From JAMXLO01 sp963749575 (GTDB lineage: Bacteria > Pseudomonadota > Alphaproteobacteria > Acetobacterales > Acetobacteraceae): a stretch of 64,000 nt of DNA. Location: assembly GCA_963749575.1 (NCBI GenBank), contig CAVVNM010000009.1:1-64000 (forward strand), in the 5' to 3' direction. The position numbers were made by a program, and so were the translations under genes. The notes below the pieces were generated by a model that saw only the letters and a program-made list of their open reading frames with translations, had not been told where the DNA came from and did not search any database. This document shows, piece after piece, positions 17,968 through 27,226 of the stretch; position 1 is the stretch's first letter; every line of letters begins with the position of its first letter.

Positions 17968-18245
17968 TGGACGACGGGGACATACGCGCGTGAAGGGACC
18001 CGCGGCGAACCGAGGCAACAAGACACCCGAGCGACAGGCAGGTCCCTGAAGTCACTGCGGAAGGGCGTGTCCGTCGGCGCCGCTACGCGGGCGGTCGGCG
18101 TGAGCCGATCGGCTGTCGCCCGACACTATTGAGGAACTGGACGGCGTGATCTACCGGCGTGGCCGGCGACATGCGGGCCGCGTTGATGTGGATGCGGGCG
18201 CACGATCCCGAGCGATACGCAAGGCGTATGGTTGTCGCGGTGGAG
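17968..18245 (+). pseudogene. Remnant of a helix-turn-helix (terminase-small-subunit-like) gene
   Basis: One frame encodes LKSLRKGVSVGAATRAVGVS then RSAVARHY and a stop at 18132, a helix-turn-helix pattern. Shortly after, another frame encodes AGDMRAALMWMRAHDPERYA, like the end of phage small terminase or transposase-associated proteins. The order and spacing fit one gene broken by a shift and deletions. Weak, because no full-length intact copy is present for comparison. Confidence 0.3.
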
Positions 18246-18275
18246 ATCCCTTGCTGGCCCCAGCTAGGATTCAAG

Positions 18276-20157
18276 ATGATCAGCACCGGCAAGTCTGAAC
18301 CATCGAGCCGCCGTCAGCTCCAGCAGATTGTGGCGGGACTTTCGGAAGGCGTGATCCTCGTCGACACCCGTCAAACGATTACCTGGGCCAACGACGCTGC
18401 CCTCGCGATGCACGGGGTAGCCGACCTCGAGGCCCTTGGCACCACCGTAGACGAATATCGCGGGCGGTTTCAGCTCAGGTATCGCAACAACCGCAAATTG
18501 TCGAAAGGGCAGTATCCGATTGAGCGAATTGTCTCAGGAGAAGCGTTTCACGACGTGATCGTCGAGGTAACCCCCCTCGGGGCTGAGACGCCGGAGTGGG
18601 TTCACCGGGTGCGGAGCCTGGTTTTAACCGACGATGCTGGCGAGCCGGACTACCTGGTTCTAATTCTGCACGATGACACCGAGCGATTTGCGGCGGAGGA
18701 ACGGTTTGAAGTCGTCGTTCAACGTCAATCCGGCGCCAGCGGTTATTTGTCGACTATCGGACCAGACCTTTATCAAGGTGAACCGCGGCTTCCTGGAACT
18801 AACCGGTTTCCGCCGGGAGGACGTCATCGCCCACACCCTAACCGAACTCGACATCCTGTCTGGGATCGGACCGGAGGAGCGGGCATTAGAGTGCGTCCTC
18901 CATTCCAAGCCGCTCGCGCAGCTGGAATCGCGCCTGCCGCTCGCTAACGGCGCCCTCAAGCCAGTAATCGTGGCAGGGCAACCGATCGACGTCGACGGCG
19001 AGAAATGCATGCTGTTTACGTTCATGGACCTGGAACCCCGTCGAGCAGCCGAAGACGCCTTGCGACAGACCCGGGAGGAGCTACAGGCTGACTTCGAGGC
19101 GCTCTACACGGAAACGCCGTTTCCCCTGCACTCGGTTGGCGCCGACATGCGGCTCATAAGCGTAAGCAATCGGTGGCTGGAGCTCCTCGGCTATGCGCGT
19201 GAGGAAGTTATCGGGCACAAAATCCATGAGTTCATGACCCCGGGATCGACCGCGCACATGCTGGAGGCCGGATGGCCAAAGCTCCTAAGGGCTGGCTTCC
19301 TGCGCGACGAGGAATATCAATTCAGGACGAAAGCAGGCAACGTCGTTGATACCCTTGTGTCCGTGCGGACGAGTACTGACGCGGCCGGTGGTCTGGTGCG
19401 GACAATGGCGGCCCTTACTGATATCACCGAACGCAAACGGAGCGAGGAACGGTTCAGCAAGGCTTTTGCCCTGGCGCCAATTCCAATGGTGGTTAGCACA
19501 TTGGAAGATTTCCGCATCATCGATGCGAATGAAGCATTTCTTGCAGCGACCGGCCATCCTAGCGAAGCGGTCGTCGGCCATACAGCGGACGAGCTAAAGC
19601 TCTGGGAAACTCGGAGCGTCTGGCAGAGGGTCGAGCGCGAATTGCGCGGCACGGGGCAGATTCGTAATCTGGATATCCGGATGCAATCCACTTCCGGCGA
19701 TATCCTCGATTGCCTGTTATCGGCCGAGACGCTCAGTATTCACGGCGAGCGTTGCGCGCTGTTCGCGCTACAAGACATCACTGCGCGTAGACGCAGCGAA
19801 GCTCAGCTATTTCAGGCGATTGAAACCGTCATGCAGGATACATCGTGGTTTAGCAGAACCGTCATTGAGAAGCTGGCCAACCTCAAGCAACCGAGCGAGG
19901 GGGGAGCAACGGTGGCTGGATTGGGGGATCTCAGCCGTCGGGAGCGTGAGGTGCTGGGGCTAATCAGCAACGGACTGACCGACAGGCAAATCGGCAATCG
20001 GCTTGGCTTGGCCCTCAGCACGGTACGCAACCACGTTGCTGCTCTCTACGGGAAGCTTGGCGTTCATAGTCGGAGTAGCGCAATCGTGTGGGCCCGCGAG
20101 CGGGGTATTACCGACGTTGGGCCGCCGCCACCCCAAAAGATCAGCACGAAGCCGTGA
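18276..20157 (+). pseudogene. PAS-domain LuxR-type regulator, split by one frameshift
   Basis: ATG 18276 opens a PAS domain (VAGLSEGVILVDTRQTITWA). At about 18705 the frame changes after DDTERFAAEERFE, and the second frame continues NVNPAPAVICRLSDQTFIKV with three more PAS segments and a C-terminal LuxR helix-turn-helix (LSRREREVLGLISNGLTDRQ, then IGNRLGLALSTVRNHVAALY). Joined length is about 627 aa. Family members sense a ligand or redox state through PAS and act as DNA-binding regulators. Apart from the shift everything is well conserved; the downstream piece could initiate internally. It immediately precedes the stress cassette. Confidence 0.75.
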
Positions 20158-20340
20158 ACTAGATCATCTGACCCAGAGCACCCGGAGCATCTGGCTCTAT
20201 CGGAAGCATCCTGGTCTCCCCATACTCACTCTTAGCTGAGTAACCGGCGTTCGACGCATTTCGCCGAACACCGCTTACTAACCGTGATACCCCGGCCTGC
20301 CGGTCCCACGGTGTGGCACCCGATGGGCGGAGTCCAATGG

Positions 20341-20538
20341 ATGAGTGACAAACGGATCAGTGGTGCTGTGAAGAAAGTCAGAGGATCGATCACCGAGGCG
20401 CTGGGCAAGCTTACCGGAGACAAGGTGATTGAGGATCGCGGAACAGCCCAAAAGGCAGAAGCTGAAGCAGAGCTAAGGGCCAGTCGGGGAAAGAAACCAC
20501 GTCAGCATAGTAAATCACCCGGACCCTGGCATGGATAG
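20341..20538 (+). CDS. CsbD-family stress protein
   Basis: 65 aa from ATG 20341 with GGAG eight bases upstream. The CsbD signature is RISGAVKKVRGSITEALGKL followed by TGDKVIEDRG, then a charged tail (EAEAELRASRGKK). CsbD proteins are small, abundant general-stress proteins of unclear biochemical role. It overlaps the start of the following YsnF-like gene by eight bases and opens the stress cassette. Confidence 0.8.
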   Translation: MSDKRISGAVKKVRGSITEALGKLTGDKVIEDRGTAQKAEAEAELRASRGKKPRQHSKSPGPWHG

Positions 20539-20956
20539 GGGAGATTTGGACTCCGACACCACCGCCGCCAGCAGTGCTCGGCTTCTATTGTTATCAGAGG
20601 AGATTTCGGTTGCCAGGCGGCGGGTGGAAGGCGACACAGTCCGGGTTTCCACCGTTACCCATAAGATAGAAAAGGTAGTCGACGAAGCTTTGATGCATGA
20701 GCTTGTCGAGGTCGAGCGAGTCGCAATCGGCCGCCGCATCGACACCGTGCCGCCGGTTCGCGAAGAGGCCGACGTTACGATTATCCCAGTCGTCGAGGAG
20801 GTCCTTTTCATTGAGAAGCGGCTGGTTCTCAAGGAGGAGGTGCGCATTCGTCGCGTCCGGATAGCGGATGTTCACCGGGAAGTCGTAACGGTCCGGGAGC
20901 AAGACGTCGTGGTCGAGCGAACAAAGCCAAGCGGTATCTGCTCAACCCGGCTGTAG
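20531..20956 (+). CDS. YsnF/AvaK-domain (DUF2382) stress protein
   Basis: 141 aa. The segment LSEEISVARRRVEGDTVRVS and repeated VEVERVAIGRRID, VVEEVLFIEKRLVLKEEVRI fit the DUF2382 (YsnF/AvaK) domain, built of alternating Glu/Val/Arg strands. The start overlaps the CsbD gene. The last nine codons run into the end of the IS66-family transposase gene on the opposite strand (overlap 20942-20956), so the native C-terminus may have been altered by insertion. Confidence 0.75.
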   Translation: MDRGDLDSDTTAASSARLLLLSEEISVARRRVEGDTVRVSTVTHKIEKVVDEALMHELVEVERVAIGRRIDTVPPVREEADVTIIPVVEEVLFIEKRLVLKEEVRIRRVRIADVHREVVTVREQDVVVERTKPSGICSTRL

Positions 20957-22309
20957 CACGGACACGCCGCGTAGGATCGTCTGTATGGCATGGTATGCAT
21001 CGATGCCGTGTCGCGCGGCAGTGCCGACGACGGATCGGACATTGGCGAACAGATCAGCGCCCCAGTTGGATCGAAACCCGCCGGTGACCTTTCGATAGGT
21101 AGCTGTCGGCCGCAGTTCTCGTTCACTGCCATTATTATCGGGCGGCGCATCGGGATGTGCGAGAAAGGTGAACAGGTGGCTGCGGACTTTGCCGTAGCGT
21201 TTGCGAAGACGCCTGCCGTGCTGATTGATGGGAGCCAGAGCCATGATCTTGTCGAGTTCGCGATCGAGCCGTTGCTGATAGGCGCGACGCGTACTTTCAG
21301 CCAGGCTGGTCCGGCGACGGGCCAACACAACCGCCCGCAGCAGCAGCGCCTTCATGCGGGGCGCGAAGATGGCATCGCCCGCCTCGATGGCGAATGTGCA
21401 GTCGCGCAACTGATGCGCCAGGCACACCTGCCAGAGGTCGGCGTGCCCCTGCTGGGCGCCATAGAGGTCGGACACCCAGATTGTCGGCCGATGGCCGGCA
21501 AGCACGTCTGTAACTACGCTGGCAGCACGGCTGTTGCGGATGACATGAATGACCACCTGGTCGTTCTGGAACACCCAGTTCCAGTGGGTCCGTCCGTCGA
21601 TGCGCACCGTGGTCTCGTCGGAGCAAACGATCCGCGAGCGACGCAGCCGAGCCAGGATCACCGCCACTTCATCATCGAAACAGGGCTTGGCACGGCGGAA
21701 CATGGCATCCAGCGCGCCTTCGCTGATCCGCAGGGCAAACAGGTGCAGGAACATCCGCGTCAGTCGCTGGTAGCTGATCGCGTGGGTAAAGCGCAGGTAG
21801 ATCGCCAGCGCCAGGATGTTCACGCTGAACGGTGTGCCTTCCTCCATCCCCTCCGGCACCGGCGCCAGCGTGATATGCCCACAACACGGACAGTGCCCGG
21901 CAAAGCGCTCCACCCGGGTTACCACCGGGCGCACCACCGGCAGATCGATCTTGTCGTAGCGACCGTGCAGCACTTGCTCGGCATCTGTCAGTGCCGCCTG
22001 GCAGTGCGCGCAGGCCAAGGCCTTGGCAATCACCGTCTCATCCGGATCACAGGCGAGCGGCCGGCCGCCCCCTCTGCGACCGAGACTGCCATGGCGCGGG
22101 CCTTGCCGTTCGGCCTTCACCGGCTGGTTGGCTTTCTGCCCCTTCGACGGAGGCACGCTGGAATTGTCAGGTGTCTTCGGCGGCTCGCCGAGTTTGGCTT
22201 CGAGTTCCGCAATCCGCCGCTCAGCCGCGTCAAGTCGCTGCCAGAGCGCTCGGATCAGCGCATCTTTCTCTGCGTCGCTCAGATAATTGAGGTCGGGGAG
22301 CTGCGGCAC
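20942..22309 (-). CDS. tnpC: IS66-family transposase (single-ORF, ISBst12-like)
   Basis: 455 aa. An N-terminal coiled coil (RLDAAERRIAELEAKLGEPP) and PPSKGQK segment precede a zinc-binding region (CAHCQ, CPCCGH) and the DDE core: CSDETTVRIDG, VSDLYGAQQG and NNGSERELRP. No tnpA or tnpB is adjacent, so it belongs to the single-gene ISBst12-like group. It separates two halves of the stress cassette and lies antisense to the neighbours. Exact ends could not be fixed; TCAACCCGG occurs at both 20942 and 22349, but the left copy lies in the coding region and no inverted repeats are obvious. Likely functional. Confidence 0.85.
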   Translation of the reverse strand: MPQLPDLNYLSDAEKDALIRALWQRLDAAERRIAELEAKLGEPPKTPDNSSVPPSKGQKANQPVKAERQGPRHGSLGRRGGGRPLACDPDETVIAKALACAHCQAALTDAEQVLHGRYDKIDLPVVRPVVTRVERFAGHCPCCGHITLAPVPEGMEEGTPFSVNILALAIYLRFTHAISYQRLTRMFLHLFALRISEGALDAMFRRAKPCFDDEVAVILARLRRSRIVCSDETTVRIDGRTHWNWVFQNDQVVIHVIRNSRAASVVTDVLAGHRPTIWVSDLYGAQQGHADLWQVCLAHQLRDCTFAIEAGDAIFAPRMKALLLRAVVLARRRTSLAESTRRAYQQRLDRELDKIMALAPINQHGRRLRKRYGKVRSHLFTFLAHPDAPPDNNGSERELRPTATYRKVTGGFRSNWGADLFANVRSVVGTAARHGIDAYHAIQTILRGVSVLQPG

Positions 22310-22487
22310 CCCGCGTTTAGAATCAACTCGACCGTGACCGTGTCAACCCGGTTATTGCCGCCGAATCCCGCCCACTGCCTCTGCCTGACGGCACGTTTCG
22401 CTACCCGGGATGAGCAAAGACGCCAAGCGAGATCAGCCGCGAACCCATGCCGAATACTGGCAACCAACCATTGAGGAGTACTTGCGA

Positions 22488-23279
22488 ATGACCGAAACTA
22501 TTGTTGCGATCTTCGACTCCGCGGAGCAGGCGGCACTTGCGGTGCACGACCTGGAAACCGCCGGCGTGCCGGCGTCCGCGATAACCCAGCGCGCGAAAGC
22601 CGGGACGAGCACGACCACTACCCCGCCCGAGCCGGGATTTTGGGAAAACCTGTTCGGCGGCGGCGGCCCGGAACATGGCCACGAGACGTCGGTCTATGAC
22701 CGTAGCATGGAGGCTGGTTCAACAGTCGTGACTGTCCAAGCGACTGAGCAACACCTTGAACACGTCATGGATATTCTCGAGCGGCACAGCCCCATCGATA
22801 TCGACGAGCGCGCCGCGGCCTATGGCGATAGCCACACCACGACGATGACGGGCCGCCCCTCTCCGACGTCCACCACGGCGGAAGGAGGCACTATCCAACT
22901 GTCGGAAGAGACGCTGGCGGTGGGCAAGCGTGCCATCAACCGTGGCACCACACGTGTCCGCCGATTCGTCGTCGAGACACCGATCGAGCAGCGGGTGACG
23001 CTACATGACGAGACCGTCTCGGTTGAACGTCGCCCCGTGGCCGATGCGCGGCCGGTGACCGATCCCGACTTCACCGATAAAGTCGTCGAGATGCAAGAGA
23101 CTGTCGAAGAAGCGGTGGTTTCCAAGACCGCCCGGGTTCGGGAGGAAGTGGTCGTCCGCAAGGAGGCAACCGAGCGCACCGAAACCGTGCGTGACACCGT
23201 GCGACGTGAGGACGTAGAGATCACGAAGGAGCCGGGCGACGCCCGTGCTCTACCGGGTACCGCCCCACCGAAAATCTAA
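22488..23279 (+). CDS. YflT-like plus YsnF/AvaK two-domain stress protein
   Basis: 263 aa from ATG 22488 behind GAGGAG. Residues 1-115 resemble the YflT/general-stress-17M domain (TIVAIFDSAEQAALAVHDLE, and SMEAGSTVVTVQATEQHLEH); residues about 140-250 are a DUF2382 domain (IQLSEETLAVGKRAINRGTT, QRVTLHDETVSVERRPV). Such fusions are common in alphaproteobacterial stress loci. It sits immediately after the IS66 element and may originally have been in one unit with the CsbD and YsnF genes upstream. Confidence 0.8.
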   Translation: MTETIVAIFDSAEQAALAVHDLETAGVPASAITQRAKAGTSTTTTPPEPGFWENLFGGGGPEHGHETSVYDRSMEAGSTVVTVQATEQHLEHVMDILERHSPIDIDERAAAYGDSHTTTMTGRPSPTSTTAEGGTIQLSEETLAVGKRAINRGTTRVRRFVVETPIEQRVTLHDETVSVERRPVADARPVTDPDFTDKVVEMQETVEEAVVSKTARVREEVVVRKEATERTETVRDTVRREDVEITKEPGDARALPGTAPPKI

Positions 23280-23295
23280 TCATCAAATACGGCAG

Positions 23296-23317
23296 CCCGG
23301 GGCCTGTCGGCCTCGGG
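23296..23317 (+). terminator. Hairpin after the YflT/YsnF gene
   Basis: A nine-base stem with one mismatch (CCCGGGGCC / GGCCTCGGG) and a TGTC loop starts 17 bases after the stop codon. There is no T-tract, so it may only weaken transcription or stabilise the 3' end. Confidence 0.35.
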
Positions 23318-23357
23318 CGCGCAGCGGCATTTGGTCGATTGAGGGTTGGAGGTGACG

Positions 23358-23897
23358 ATGAGTGAGAAATTGGGAACCGAGCCCGTAGCGACAGGAGTGG
23401 AGACGCAGGTAACGGCCGAGCCCAAAGTGGCTCAGGTCGGCGAGCAGGTTCGGCAAGTTGGCGCACAAGCTCTCGCTCATGCGCGCGAACTGACGGGTGA
23501 TGCCAGCGCACGCGGCGCTTCCCTGGTCGGTGACGTAAAAGACCATCTCACCTCTGTAGCGGAAGACCGCAAGGACGAACTAGCCGATCAATTGGACGAT
23601 GTGGCCAACGCCGTACGGCGTTCGGGGAAGGAACTCGAGGGGCACCAGGACTGGCTCGCCCAGCTGGTGGAACGGGGCACCCACGAGCTCGGCTCTCTGG
23701 CAACGACATTGCGCAACAACGACCTGCAAGGTCTGCTCGGAAGTCTCCAGGATCTCGCGCGGCGCCAACCGGCCATATTCGTTGGCGCGTCACTGGCCGC
23801 AGGGTTTGCACTGGTGCGGGTCGGCAAGGTCGCGGTAGCCGGTATGTCGGGTGCGGATCTGCCAAAGATGCCGGGAGTGAATCGTGAGCCAAAGTAG
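23358..23897 (+). CDS. Conserved stress-cassette protein with C-terminal membrane helix
   Basis: 179 aa from ATG 23358 behind GGAGG. Long amphipathic helices (AQALAHARELTGDASARG, VAEDRKDELADQLDDVANAV) lead to a conserved core HQDWLAQLVERGTHELGSLA and RNNDLQGLLGSLQDLARRQP, then a Gly/Ala-rich membrane segment (AIFVGASLAAGFALVRVGKV). Resembles nutrient-deprivation-induced proteins of Rhizobiales. Its 3' end overlaps the GTG start of the holin-like gene. A decayed paralogue is at 10.1-10.3 kb. Confidence 0.75.
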   Translation: MSEKLGTEPVATGVETQVTAEPKVAQVGEQVRQVGAQALAHARELTGDASARGASLVGDVKDHLTSVAEDRKDELADQLDDVANAVRRSGKELEGHQDWLAQLVERGTHELGSLATTLRNNDLQGLLGSLQDLARRQPAIFVGASLAAGFALVRVGKVAVAGMSGADLPKMPGVNREPK

Positions 23898-24279
23898 GCC
23901 CGACAGCCCACACAGCCTGGGCGAACTCGTCGGCGGCCTGGCGGCCGATATACAGGATCTTGTCCGCGGTGAGATCGCACTTGCGCGATCTGAACTGGAT
24001 CAGAAGCTCCAACGCATTTTGCTTGCCGCGATATGGTTACTCGGAGGTGCGTTGGTTGGGTTTGCGGGACTGGTTGTCGTGCTCCAAGGCGTTGCGGCTG
24101 CTCTGGCACTGGCGATTCCAACCTGGGCGGCGGCGCTGATCGTCGGCGTGACTATTATAGTTGTGGGTGCCTTGTTCGTAAGGGCTGGCCTGGGAATGCT
24201 CTCCTTGAACACACTCGTCCCCGACAGGGTGGCGGCGAACCTGCAGAAAGATGCACGCATGGTGAAGGAACACACATAA
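23884..24279 (+). CDS. Holin-X (Phage_holin_3_6) family membrane protein
   Basis: 131 aa from a GTG that overlaps the preceding gene by 14 bases. The pattern is a cytoplasmic amphipathic start (LGELVGGLAADIQDLVRGEI, ALARSEL) followed by two hydrophobic helices (residues about 45-75 and 80-105) and a short basic tail. This is the actinobacterial-type putative holin-X family, which in alphaproteobacteria is not phage-derived but accompanies DUF3618 proteins. Probable membrane-stress role. Confidence 0.8.
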   Translation: MSQSRPDSPHSLGELVGGLAADIQDLVRGEIALARSELDQKLQRILLAAIWLLGGALVGFAGLVVVLQGVAAALALAIPTWAAALIVGVTIIVVGALFVRAGLGMLSLNTLVPDRVAANLQKDARMVKEHT

Positions 24280-25400
24280 TGTCCGAGAGCCCCGCCAATC
24301 AGGACCGGATCGAGGAAGATTTGGAGCGCACGCGCGCCCGGATGGACAGCCGGTTGACCGAGCTGCAAGACCGGCTCTCCCCGGGCCAGATATTAGACGA
24401 CTTGATGGGGTATTTCCGCGGCAGTGAGGGCGGCGACTTTGCGCGCAATCTTTTGGCTAGCGTCAAAAGTAATCCAATACCTGCGGCCCTTACGGGCATC
24501 AGCCTCGCTTGGCTCATGGCCGCCAACCCTCGCCCGCAATCGGACACGGCCGAGGCGGCGGCAACCCGCACGACGTCGGCCCCTGCCGCAGTGCGCGTGA
24601 GCCCGATGCCTACAGACGACGGGCAAGCAGACACATTTGATCTCGAGGAGCGGTTCCGGAGGGCTGAACAGAGTATCACGAGCCAGCCTGGTGAGACCGA
24701 GGATACCTATAATATGCGTCTTGATGACGCGCGTGGCGCGGTGTTGGGGATCAAGCGAGAGCCGGAGGACACACCGCAATCGCTCGCCCAACGAATCAAG
24801 GATGCCCTGTCTACCGCCAAAGACAATATCACCCAGACAGCGAACAGCGTGCGAGACAGCGCAAGCGAAGCGGCCGGGCAGCTCGCTACCAGCGCCCAGA
24901 GCGCTGGCGACCAGCTTACCCGCGGAAGCAAAGCGGCCCAGGCAATGGGGAGTAACGTGCTCTCTATGGTCGCAGACAATCCGGTGCTTCTCGGAGCAAT
25001 CGGGTTGGCGGTGGGCGCGCTGCTAGGCGCCCTGGTTCCGCAGTCTGAACGCGAGGAAGCCGCTCTTGGAGATATGGCAGGCCAGGTCAGAGAGACCGCG
25101 CATAGTCTGAGCCAAGAGGTTGTGGACCGTGGTGGTCAGGTCACACAACGAGTTTTAGATGCCGGCAGGGACAGCGCCCGCGCGCATGGACTGACAACCG
25201 ACAAGTCCCTCAGCGATATTGTCGAGGATCTAAAGAGTGGCGATCTCGTCGGATCTGTGAAAGACATCGCGACAGATGTATTGCGATCTGGCGACGAGGC
25301 AATCCGAAAGGATGGCCTAAAGGCGGAGCCGCTGACCGGCACTCCTGATTCAACTAGCTCCGCCCAAGTCGCCTCGGCCGGCCAGCACTCGGAAGGTTGA
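24279..25400 (+). CDS. DUF3618 domain protein
   Basis: 373 aa; ATG overlaps the previous TAA by one base. The N-terminus carries the DUF3618 signature (RIEEDLERTRARMDSRLTEL, LSPGQILDDLM) and a short hydrophobic stretch (NPIPAALTGISLAWLMAAN). The central part has repeated amphipathic helices (ATSAQSAGDQLTRGSKAAQA), then a Gly-rich membrane segment (NPVLLGAIGLAVGALLGALV). Members sit in a fixed order after holin-X genes. Function unknown; a membrane-anchored stress protein. Confidence 0.8.
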   Translation: MSESPANQDRIEEDLERTRARMDSRLTELQDRLSPGQILDDLMGYFRGSEGGDFARNLLASVKSNPIPAALTGISLAWLMAANPRPQSDTAEAAATRTTSAPAAVRVSPMPTDDGQADTFDLEERFRRAEQSITSQPGETEDTYNMRLDDARGAVLGIKREPEDTPQSLAQRIKDALSTAKDNITQTANSVRDSASEAAGQLATSAQSAGDQLTRGSKAAQAMGSNVLSMVADNPVLLGAIGLAVGALLGALVPQSEREEAALGDMAGQVRETAHSLSQEVVDRGGQVTQRVLDAGRDSARAHGLTTDKSLSDIVEDLKSGDLVGSVKDIATDVLRSGDEAIRKDGLKAEPLTGTPDSTSSAQVASAGQHSEG

Positions 25401-25470
25401 CATAGGTCGCCTCCCGTCGACGACTACGACAAGCACGCGCTCCAAAATCGGTAAAGAAGGAGATTTTTAA

Positions 25471-25659
25471 ATGGTTGACAAGAACCGCGTCGAAGGCGCT
25501 GTCGATAAAGCCAAGGGCGCCCTCAAGGAGGGTATCGGTAACCTTACGGGTGACGAAAAACTGAAAGCTGAGGGTGCAGCCGACAAGGTCAAGGGCAAAG
25601 CGAAGAGCGCAGTGGGCGGAGCCAAAGATGCTATTCGAGATGCGATTGACAAGGACTGA
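25471..25659 (+). CDS. CsbD-family stress protein
   Basis: 62 aa behind AAGGAG. Near-perfect CsbD sequence: NRVEGAVDKAKGALKEGIGN, LTGDEKLKAEGAADKVKG. Lys/Ala/Gly-rich, lacks aromatic residues, predicted soluble and partly disordered. Last gene of the stress cassette, followed by a strong hairpin. Confidence 0.9.
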   Translation: MVDKNRVEGAVDKAKGALKEGIGNLTGDEKLKAEGAADKVKGKAKSAVGGAKDAIRDAIDKD

Positions 25660-25703
25660 GCGGTAACCGCCCATCTCTTCCAGTTTTGGAAGCCGCCGAA
25701 GGG

Positions 25704-25733
25704 GAGTGCGGCGCCCAGAGGAGCGCCGCACTC
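25704..25733 (+). terminator. Perfect 11-bp stem-loop after csbD
   Basis: GAGTGCGGCGC (25704-25714) pairs with GCGCCGCACTC (25723-25733) around an eight-base loop, 44 bases after the CsbD stop. No T-run follows, but position and stability suit a transcription end for the stress cassette. Confidence 0.6.
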
Positions 25734-25919
25734 TCAATCGAACGGCCGAGTCCGACTGACGTCTCGCCATGTCCGGCCTGAAGGCCATCGGGCTGAATGT
25801 GCCGCATGTGCCGGGCGCTGGACCTGACGCGGCCCGGTCACGTTGCAGCAGCGGTTCGTCTGGCTGGAAAGCTGGGCAAGCCGCTGCTGATCCGTCCTGG
25901 GATAGGATTTCCCCGACAA

Positions 25920-26285
25920 ATGAACAGGCACCTGTTGGCTACTGGCCTCGCGCTCGCAATCAGCGCAGGCCCGGCTGAGGCTCAAACCCAACCTACTGCC
26001 CCAGTCCCAACCCCAATCGACCGCTTGGCGCTGCGAGGTGCGATCGCCTGCACGTGGCTGCTTTCGGACAGTCCCAAGCAGTACGAGGTTTTCGAGGCAT
26101 TGCGTCAGTTCTTCACCGCGGTCGGCCGTCACCCTACAGATGCCACGCTCACCGACGTGGAGCGTCAGGCGGCCGTGAAACAGCTTGAGAGCCTGGAACT
26201 GACCAGCTTTGAGGACAGCCTGACGGCGTCGTGTCTCATGCGGGAAGGCGGCCACATAGTATCGTTGGTCGGCCGCCCGAACTGA
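25920..26285 (+). CDS. Secreted hypothetical protein
   Basis: 121 aa. Clear signal peptide (MNRHLLATGLALAISAGPAE, cleavage after AQA-type site AEA-Q). The mature part is Pro/Thr-rich at first, then helical (PKQYEVFEALRQFFTAVGRH) with two cysteines (AIACTW, TASCLM) that could form a disulfide. No family recognised. Start chosen for the signal peptide and AGGA upstream. Confidence 0.6.
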   Translation: MNRHLLATGLALAISAGPAEAQTQPTAPVPTPIDRLALRGAIACTWLLSDSPKQYEVFEALRQFFTAVGRHPTDATLTDVERQAAVKQLESLELTSFEDSLTASCLMREGGHIVSLVGRPN

Positions 26286-26500
26286 TGGCCCGCGGCGCCC
26301 ACCCAACATACCACGATGCGCGCGGTCTTGTGATCGGACGGCTCGTTCCTTCCTTTTTGGCGCAAGACCATGGGCGGACGAATGGGTTGGCCGCATCTCT
26401 TCATGTTCGATCTGGCCGACATCTATGAAAGCCGGTCCTTCAGCTGCTGCGCATTACGCAACACCGGGCCCGAATCGGCCAAGGTGGCGCGGCGCCGCAT

Positions 26501-26650
26501 ATGCTGGACACGCTCGTCGGTCTTGAGGACGCACTGAGCGACCAGATTGCGGCGATCGACAACGCCGCGGAAGATGACAAAGCCGATGCGGAAGCGTCTG
26601 GCGAAGCCGAACGCGCACGCCGAGCCTACGTTTCATTGAGGGCGGCGTGA
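26501..26650 (+). CDS. Short helical ORF
   Basis: 49 aa, acidic and helical (TLVGLEDALSDQIAAIDNAA, then EASGEAERARRAYVSLRAA). Protein-like composition, but no convincing ribosome binding site and no family. Listed as possible. Confidence 0.3.
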   Translation: MLDTLVGLEDALSDQIAAIDNAAEDDKADAEASGEAERARRAYVSLRAA

Positions 26651-26744
26651 CATGGCACTCCGGCCAATCTGGCGGGGTCACCTGCGGCTCGCGCGCCGGT
26701 AAGATGCTGCTCGCGCACCGAATGTCCGCATCAGGGAGCGACGA

Positions 26745-26966
26745 ATGCCTGACCCGGATCGAAACACGGAGCACGCCGTCCGTGAGGCGGCATACTTCAT
26801 CTGGGAGCGTGAAGGACGCCCCGAAGGGCGCGCTCAGGACCATTGGGTGGAGGCACTTATCGCGACCTCCCGCAATGACCCCATGGAGGATGAGGAGAAG
26901 ATCCTGGCCGGGCGCCCGGACGCCAATATGCCCGCTTTGCTGACGAAGGATGTGCCAGGCGGATGA
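26745..26966 (+). CDS. DUF2934 protein
   Basis: 73 aa behind AGGGAG. The DUF2934 signature is VREAAYFIWEREGRPEGRAQ followed by DHWVEA. These small proteins of proteobacteria have no established function. Another member is at 53114-53332. Confidence 0.8.
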   Translation: MPDPDRNTEHAVREAAYFIWEREGRPEGRAQDHWVEALIATSRNDPMEDEEKILAGRPDANMPALLTKDVPGG

Positions 26967-27226
26967 CAGCGACCCGGCACGATTTGTGCACCCGCGCGTA
27001 GTGGCATGCCGATCGCTCGGCACTGGTCCATCGGCCCGCTCGGATTGAGTAGTTTTCCTGCCACGATGTTCAGACGATATTTTCGTCGGACGGGGATGCG
27101 CAAGTTGGCCGCCGGCTATTCCCCGCAGCGCCGCGCCAGCAGTCCCCTCGCCTGCGTGGCGGTCGTCCTGGGCCGGCGTCGTTGCGCTGTTAAATTCGCC
27201 GCTGAACCTGGACCCACCGCCCGCCG
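26967..27226. other. Intergenic stretch, nothing recognised
   Basis: 260 bp between convergent genes. No hairpin with T-tract or gene seen. Confidence 0.4.

Noticed and set aside
20942..22357. TCAACCCGG at both sides as target duplication of the IS66 element
   Set aside because: The left copy lies within the transposase stop region and no matching inverted repeats adjoin it, so the repeat may be chance.
20990..22474. Long plus-strand open frame opposite the IS66 transposase
   Set aside because: It is antisense to the fully conserved transposase and lacks a ribosome binding site or conserved motifs.
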